Assembly (NCBI GenBank): GCA_030753015.1
Contig: JASMDC010000002.1
Location: forward strand, 1-64,000
Direction: 5' to 3'
Source: Candidatus Undinarchaeales archaeon
GTDB taxonomy: Archaea; SpSt-1190; JASMDC01
Length of the DNA stretch: 64,000 nt
The position numbers were made by a program, and so were the translations under genes. Within the stretch, counting starts at the first letter, position 1, and each line of letters opens with the position of its first letter. This document shows positions 31,501 through 40,500 of this stretch, piece by piece. Below the pieces are notes generated by a model that saw only the letters and a list, made by a program, of their open reading frames with translations, had not been told where the DNA came from and ran no database searches.

Positions 31501-34500
31501 GGACACGACCTTCGAGTTGAGCTTGGTGCTGCCAGGGCTCTTGCATGCGAGCGCATAGTGGTTCCCGTCGGCCAGGTCGCCGTGGATGGGGCCGCTGCTC
31601 TTGACCTTGGCGACATCGAGGACGAAGTCTATGGCCAGGCTCTTGGGACTCTCCAGCACCTCACCTCCGGAGTCGTAGACGTGGACGTCGAGGGAGGTCT
31701 GGACACTGTCTCCGTAGAGGGCGTACGAACCACTGAGCGAGCCCTTCGACACCAGGTCGTCGCTCCCGGTCTTACCGTAGTCAATGCCCACGCTCGTCAC
31801 GGTCGAGGGAACGGTGCCGCTGGCCTTCGTGTTGAGCTGGACCGCGGCGGCCTGGGATGTGAGCGTGAAGCCAAGACCGCACTGAGCGTTCGCTCCCGCA
31901 TCCTTGGTAGCCTTGAGATAGAATGTGCTCACAGTGGTTTCGAAGTATACGGTGTAATCGTCACCGCCCGATGCAGCGGGCTGGATATCGTGGCGGGACA
32001 CTTCTGAGGTGCAGGAGCTATCACTGAACACCTCGACGTTGTCGGCTGTCCCGGAATCCTCCAGGTCAGTGTGGGTCTCCCCGGCCACTTTGCCCAGGTG
32101 GATCGTGGTGGCCCCGGACACGGTCCGTCCCGACGCCTCGAACAGCCTGTTGTTGGAGCCATCGCAGAACACCGCGTAGAATGTCGACGAGTCGGTCTTG
32201 TTCACGTAGAGGTCGTAGTCGTTGGCGGTCTGGGCCGTGGTCATGCTTCCGTCATAGCCGCGGAGGTCGGCATCCACATCGGTGCATCCCTTGCTCGCGG
32301 CGGCGAATAGCTTGGCATAGGTCGGCCCGGAGGGGACATCACCGGTGACCTTGTACAGGGGTGTGTAAGCGTACCCACTGCCGCCGGACAGGCTCGACTG
32401 CTTGGTGGCGGTGATGATGTTGGTACCGGTACATGAAAGGGACGAGGACGTGATGGCGAGGTACATGTCGGAGATGCCCGTGACATCGACGTACAGCACG
32501 TCACCGTTCCCGGAGCCTCCTTCGAAGGTAGCCCCGTTGATGCTCTCGCTGACGAGCGCGGACCCGCCCGGAGCAGAGCAGGCGACAACATAGTCGCTGG
32601 TGTCGTCCAGATCATCATGGATGTTCTGCGGGGTCGTTATCCGGGCCACGTCGAACGTCCGGTCGCCGGCGGTGAGGTCGCGGGTGCGCTCGAGGACCTC
32701 GGTAGAGCCACCGGTGTCCTCATAGGCGTGGACGAGGACGGCGCTGTCCGCGTTATCGCCGAAGAGCTTGAACGCGCTGGACTGGAATGTGGTGGTCCAG
32801 GTATCGTCGCCGTTAGAGTCATAGTCCAGCCCCACCCGCAGAACTCCCGAGGGCATTGTCCCTGCAGCGAGTGTCTCCAGGTCCTGGGTGGAGGCTTGGG
32901 CAGTGAGCGTGAAGGCGTGACCGCACTGGACGTACTGACCCGAGTCCACGGACGTGCGGACGTAGAATGGGCTCCCCGTGTCCTCGAACCATATGTAGTA
33001 GTCCGGAGCGGCTGACGTCGGGTTCACAGTCTCGGAGCTAACCGCTGACGCGCAGCCGATAGTGTTGTGGACCTCGATGACGTCGTTGCTACCGGTGCGA
33101 AGGTCGGCGTGCACCTCACCGTGCAGCCGGCCCACATCGATATCGGCAGTACCGATACTGGTAGTGCTCGTCTCTAGAGCCTTGGTCGTGCCGTTGCAGA
33201 ACACCACGTAGTAGGTGGCCCCGTTCTGCCCGTAGACAGCGTAGTCGGCGTTTATCTGGGAGGAGTCGGTCGTCGAGTCCGAGGAAACGTAGATCTGACT
33301 GCCACCACAGGCACCGGTCCCGGGATCGTCCACGAACATGCGGACCGACGGATTACCTTCAGGGATGTCACCTGCGCCCTTGGCTTCGGGTGCGAACGTA
33401 TAATCGCTACCACCAGCGACGCTGAGCTTGATACCTGCCGAAAGACCAGTGGCGGAGCAGGACGAGGCGGAACCGGATACCACGAAGTACGCAGTTGACT
33501 GAGTGACCTCAAAGTACTGGTAGGTGCTCCCGCCCTCATAGCTCGTACCGGTGACAGACTCGCTCGTAAGAACTACCCCGTCAGGTGCCGTGCACGCCAC
33601 GATGAATTGGGAGTTCAGGTCGTCGTGGACCTTGGAAGCACCACCCGAGGCGACACGGGCAACGTCGACGTCCACGGCCGCGCTGATGGAGCTCTGGGCC
33701 ACGCTCTGGAGGCGACGTGTACCACCGTTGCAGAACACAAGCCTGAAGGTGGAGCCGTCGGTCTTGTTCACGTAAAGGTCGTAGTCGTTGTCGCTCTGCC
33801 CTTCGACGAGGGTTCCGTCGTAGCCGGCCATGTCGCCGTCAACGTCGCTGCAACCCTTCCCTATCGCTGAAAAGAGGAGGGCGCGGTCGACTCCGGTCGG
33901 AACGTCACCGGTAAGTTTGTACTTTGGGATGTACCGGTAATGACCGCCAGCGGAAACGCTGGTCTGCTTGGTGGCAGTGAGGAGGGTGGACCCGGTGCAG
34001 TCAAGTGACGCGGAGGAGCTGCCGAAGTAGACCGTCGTCTGGCTCGTAGCATCGAAGTATAGGGTGTTACCGCCCTCATAGGACGTACCGGTGATGTCCT
34101 CGCTCGCGAGCACGGATCCGCCAGGGAGAGTGCATACAACAAGATGGTCGTCGGCGTCGTCCAGGTCGTCATGAAGTGCCTCGCCCGCGGTGACCTTGGC
34201 CACGTCGAACGTCTTGTCACCGCTGTTGATGTTGCGGGTGCGCTCCAGGACCTCGGTTGAACCGCCAGTATCCTCGTAAGCGTGGACGAGGACCGACGTA
34301 TCGGCACTATCACCGTAGAGCCTGTAGGCGCTCGAGGAGAATGATGTCGTCCAGGCGTCGTCACCGTTACTGTCGTAGTCGAGACCGGCTCGTAGGACGC
34401 CTGATGGCACGGTCCCGGACACCTTGCCCTCCGTGTTCTGGACCTTGGCCTGGGATGTAAGTGTGAACGCGTGGCCGCACTGGGTGTATGTGCTGTCCAC

Positions 34501-37500
34501 GACGGTACGGACATAGTAGGTACCTCCGGTTGTGTCCTCGAACCAGATCCGGTAGTCCGGGGTACCGGCGGTCGGATTGATAGTCTCGGAGCTGACCATG
34601 CTCGCGCAGTCATTTGCGGAGTGGACCGAGATCGCGTCGTCGCCAGAGCGCAGGTCCGCGTGGACCTCGCCTTGGAGCCGGCCTACATCGATATCGGCGG
34701 TGCCTATGCTGGACGTGGACGTCTCCAGTGCGCGGGACGTGCCGTCGCAGAACACGACATAGTAAGTAATCCCGTTCTGCCCGTATATGGAATAGTCGGC
34801 ATTGGTCTGGCTCGAGTCAGTGGACGTGTCGGATGAGGCGTAGAGCTGGCCGGACGCGTCGCATGCACCTGTCCCGGGATCGGTGAGGAACACGCGGACC
34901 GTCGGATTATCGTTCGGGATATCGCCCGAGCCCTTGGCCTCGGGATCGAAGGTGACCTCCTCGCCGCGGTCCATGTCGCTCTCGGTCCTGGCGGCGGAGA
35001 GGCCGGTGGTAGCGCAGGAGGAGGCGGACGAGGAGACGGCGAGCACGACGGAGGAATCGTCCGCCGAGACCTCGTAGTACTGGTAGCCGCTATCGAAGGC
35101 TGCGCCGGTGACCGACTCGCTGGAGAGCAGGTTCCCGCTGATGGCATCGCAGGCGACGATGTAGTGGGAGCTGTCCTCGAGGTCGGTGTGGACCTTGCCG
35201 GTCGCGCTGGTGTTGACACCGCCCACGCTGAAGGTCACGTCCGTCGACGATACCGCCTTGGTGCGGACCAGGCGCTTTGTGGACCCGTCGCAGAGCGTCA
35301 TATAGTAAGTGGGGCCCTGTACGACGTATACTGCCAGGTCGTCACTGCCCGTGACGGACGAGGGGAGGGTCTGGCGGGCCTTGGTGGCATCGGACAAGCA
35401 GCCTGCGTCGGAGGTGAACACGCGCACGGTCTTCTCGGCGAGGGATGCGGGCACTTCACCATGCATCTTTGCAGTCGGTGAGAAAGTGACCGCATAGTCC
35501 GAGGATGAGGGCGTGGTGTCGAGGCTGGCCGCCACGAGGACGGAGGCCGTGCAGTCCGTACTGCTGGTGATGACCACGTCGGGAGTCCCCGAGGTCGATT
35601 CGAAGTAGAGGGCGCCGCCGCCGTTGAACGTGCTCGTGGATACCGACTCGGAGCTGAGGAGCGAACCGCCCACGTCCGAGCACGCAACTACCTTGTACGC
35701 GGCACCGGCCAGGTCGGCGTGGAGGCTGCCGGTGACCTTCGCCACGTGGAGTGCGCTATAGCCCGCAGAGCCCTCCGAGCGTGTGCGTCTGAGGAGGTTG
35801 GTGCTACCGTCGCAGAATGCGACATGGTAGGTCGTGCCCCCCTGTTCCACATAGAGCACGGTGTCGTTGGTGATCCCGAGGGGCGAAGCGTGGAGCGTGT
35901 GCTGGGCTACAAGGGCCGTCCCGCTACACCCGAGGTCCGAGGTGAACACCTTGATGGTCTTGCTGGCCAGGCTACCCGGCACCTCACCATAGAGCTTCAT
36001 ACCTGGAGAGAAGGACGCGGAGAGCGTGGCCGGCACAGTGACATCGAGCTTGGCGGCCTTTAGGTTCGTAGCAGCGCACGAGAGAGCGGACGTCGAAATG
36101 ATGACCTCTGGTGTCGCGATGCTCTCGAAGTAAACCCGGGTGCCTGCATTATACTGCGTGCCGGTCACGTCCCTGGTGGAGAGAGCGGAGCCGCCGATGC
36201 CGTTGCATGCCACCACGTGGTAACTGGCATTGGCCAGCTCCGCATGGGCCGTTCCAGTGAACTCGGCGATGCTGAAGGTGGAGTTACCGCTCGGATCGTC
36301 CGCCGCACGATTGTAGAGCTTTGTGGTGCTATCGCAGAAAGCAACGTGGTAGTTATTGCCTGTACCGTTCTGCAGGTAGACCATCATGTCGTTGGAGATC
36401 CCGGTCGGATTGGAATGGAGAGTGTTGTAGGTCACCAGATCGTTGGTGGCACCGCAGTTCTGAGTAGAGTTGAACACCTGGATCGTCTTGCCGCCCATCG
36501 AGGCAGGTACCTCGCCGGAGAACTTGGCCTGGATGGTCACGGAGTTGGCATAGTCGCTGGTGTCGATGTTGTTGTCGATCGCCGCAGCCACGACGTTGGT
36601 CGCCGCGCAGCTCGCTGCGGAACGGCCTACGACAAGGTCCGGGGTTCCAGCGATGGTGGGAGTGGCGTCGTAGTACACCGGGGATGTGTTTATTGCGCCG
36701 CCGTCAACGTCCTTCGAGCTGAGGGCCGAGCCGGCCACGTTATCACACATGGTGATGTGATACGTTGAGTTGGCGATGTCCGAGTGGAGGGTCGCCGAGA
36801 AGATACCCACGTCGAAGTCCACGTCGGCCACCGAGGAGAGGTCCTTCTGCCGCCGCAGGGAGTAGGAGTTGCTGCTGGTGCACACAGTGAAGTAGTAGGA
36901 GCGGCCGCTCTCCAGGAACAGGTCATAGTCGCCCGAGCCCGCAACGCTGGCGGCGATGGCGCCCTTCCCCCAGTACCCGCTGCTGCCGCAGGCGTATGGT
37001 TCGCCGGTGAAGGCCTTGATGTAACCGCTCCCGAGCGTCGATGGCACGTCCCCACTGACCTTGATGTCAGGGTGGAACCCGTTCAGGTAATCACTGGTGT
37101 CGATGGTGACGTCATGGACCGATGTGACCATGTTCGCCTCGGTGCAGTCAGTGGCACTACCCGAAGAGATGAAGAAGTCCGGGGTCCCCGTGGCCTCGTA
37201 GTACTGTGCTCCCGAGATGTCATACGTGCCCACGGTCACGGACTCGCTGTTCAGGGCGCTGCCATCGATGTCGCTGCAGACCACGATGTAGTCACCGCTG
37301 GTTAGCGAGTCATGGAGATTACCTGTGATACGGCCTACGTGGAGGGTGTAGGCGCCCGAGCTCCCGTGCTGCTCCGTGCGCTCCAGGAGCGTGGTGGTCC
37401 CGTCGCAGTAGTTGACGTAGTAGGTGGTGCCGCCTGACTGCATGTACACGGCGGCATCGTTGCTACCGCCCACGGGATCGGCAGGCAGTGTCCCCCGGGC

Positions 37501-40500
37501 GACCGTGGCAGCCGAGGAGCAGTCGAGATTGGATGCGTACACCTTGACGGTCTTGCTCGCAAGGGCAGCGGGCACCTCGCCATAGACCTTAGTATCGGGA
37601 TTAAAGGTCGAGACGAAGCTCGCGGGAGCGGAGACGTCCAAGCTGGCGGCCACGAGGTTTGCGGCGGCGCACGAACCAGCGGACGTGGAGATGATCAGGT
37701 CCGGAGTGCCGCCGGTGTCGGCATAGTACACCTTGGTCGATGAGTCGTACTGGGTGCCCGTGACGTCCTCGCTACTGAGGGCAGTGCCTCCGATGTCCGT
37801 GCATGCGACACCGTGATAGCTCCCCGTGGCGAGGTCCGCGTGCGCGTCACCGCCGAAGGAGGCAGCGTCCACCGATGTATCGCTGGAGGGCGTGATCTGG
37901 TACTCGAGGACCTTGGCGTCCCCGCTGGTGCACCATACAAGATAGTAGGTACTGCTGGCGGTGAGATGGACGCTCACGTCATTGTCCACAGTTACAGAGG
38001 ACACTGTCGTGTTCCTCGCTGCGAGATCGGTCGTGTCCGTGCACCCCTTGCCGGTGGACGTGAAGGCCAGGAGCTTCCCGCTGGCCAGAGCGCTGGGGAC
38101 ATCGCCGTACACCTTCGTGGCCACCGTGAAGGTATGGGTCAGGTCTCCCTCCACAGCCGCGTTGCGCTTCACTGACCTGATGTTGGTGGCAGCGCATGAG
38201 CTGCTCGAGGTCGAGATGAGGAAGTCCGGTGTTGATGTGGCGGTGGTCTCGAAGTACTGGGCCAGAGTATCGTCGTAATCGGCAGCGGTGCGCGTGAACG
38301 AGGAGATGAGGTTGCCGCCCACATCATCGCACACGAGCATGTACAGCGAGGCGGAGTCCAGGTCGGCGTGGAGGTCACCGGACACCTCACCGACCTCGAG
38401 GTTCACGTCACCTCCGGCCGAGGGCGACTTGGTGGTCATTAAGAGCTTGGCGTTGGGACCCGAGGACTTGCAGAACGAGATGTACACCGAGGTCCCGGAC
38501 TGGACGTATACACGGTAGTCGTCGGTGTCCTCGTTCACATTGGTGTCGACGGTGCCCTTAGCGATCCAGGGCGTCATGCTGCACCCCGTGCCTGAGTTAG
38601 TGGTTGCGGTCACCAGCACCGTGCCGGCCCCGAATGTCCCGGTAAGGTCGCCCGTGTACTTGACGTTCGGCTGGAGCTCGTTGACATAGTCGGATGTGTC
38701 CAGCGTCACGTCCAGGATGGCGGCGACCACGTTCGCCTGGGCGCAGCTGCCGGATGACGAGGTGATGACGAGGTCGGGCGTGCCAGTGGACTGGAAGTAC
38801 ACGTAGGTGCTGCCGCCGTCGTATGTCTGAGCGTTGGTGTTAACGGTGTTGAGGGCAGAGCCGCCCAGGTCACTGCACGCGGCGATGTAGTTTGACGTCG
38901 TGGCAAGATCGTTGTGGATGTCCCCGTGGATCCCCTGGATGCTGAAACTGACGCTCTCTCCCGCATCGTCGATGGTCGCGCTCCCGTAGTAGACCTTGGT
39001 GCTGCTCTCACAAGCGTAGAGGTACCGGGCCGATGCATCCGGTAGCAGGTAGACGGAGTACGTACCATAGCTCCCACCGCTGACGACCGTGGCCGAGTTC
39101 ACCACGGATGCCCCGCAGGCGTCTCCGGTCCCGGTGTGGACCTCGATGGTGTCGCCCACGAGGGAGGTGGGGACATTGCCTGTCAGAACGGCCACGTTCC
39201 ATTCCGTGTCCGAGCTCACCGTCTTCTGTTCTTCGAGCACCGGTGATGTGTGGGTGGCGTCCGTGTCGGCCTTGAGGTACATGGGCGTCGTACCATCGTG
39301 ATAGAAGCGGTACTTATACCCGCTGCCGGTGTTCGTGATGGCGCCACGGTAGAGCGTGTCGTCCGTCTCGTCGGCCTCGTCGTCCATCCACACCGAACCG
39401 GACGTTGTAATGGCTGTAGGGACCTGGCCGTACGTCAGGATGTCGAGGTCCACGGTCGTGGTAGTCCCATTGCCCGACGAGAAGAACACGTACCCGACAT
39501 AGACCTTCGTCGACACGGTGGACGTCGTGCGCAGGTAGTACTTACCGTCGGTGGCGTTGGAACGGAAGTAGGCCGTGTAATCATCACCCCCGCTGCTCGT
39601 GATGCTCTGGGTCGCTGTGTCGACTTGTGCTGTCGCCGCCAGGTCGTCGAACACGTCCACGACACCCGCTGTCTCCAGCTCGCTGTGCGCCTCGCCCTTC
39701 ACGGCCGCCACGTTGACGGTCACCGTGTTCGCCTCCTTGCTGGTGTGGGTCTCGATGATGTGGAGCGCCTCGGTGCCACCGTCGCAATAGTAGATATGGT
39801 ATATCCCGTTGGAGCTCTCGTCGATGGTGACCGAATAGTCGTTGCCTGAGCCGTTTTCGGCCGGTTCGGTGACGTAACCTATAGCGTCGCTGTGGCACTT
39901 GCTGGTAGCCGTCGAGTTGCAGGGCGTATCCGCAGCAGAGCTGAATATGCACACGGCGTCGTTGGAGCTGGTGCTACCTTCGAGTGTCGTGGGGAGCTCG
40001 CCCTGGATGGTATCGTCCTGGGGTACTAGGAGGAACTGGCGATAGATCCGGAAGGTCATGTCCTTTGCAGAATCGGCGGTCCAGGCGGACCCACCGTCGG
40101 TGCTGCCTACATATGTCCCGTCAGAGTATGCGTTCGAGTCCGCCTTGGAGATGAGGTAGCTGTTGTCGGCGTCGGCAGAGACGGGCGAGTAGGCCATCAG
40201 CGCGTAATCCACGCCCGTTGAGAGCTGGGTGAGGTTGTTACCGATGTATACAATGAAGTGGGGATTCTGCTTGTCCGTGAACGAATCTTGGCCCCATCCT
40301 GAACCGGTGTCCCTGGACTTGTCACCCCGGGTGTAACAAGTGGTATCACTGAATCCGCATGCAGAGTGCCATCGGTACTCGTGACTAGAATCACAGCTAT
40401 CAGCTTCTAGGACGATAGCATACAGATGGCCTGCGCGTACCACCGTCGGTGTATCGAACTCGAAATCTACCTCAGTGAAAGCGCTTGCACTGTAATCCCC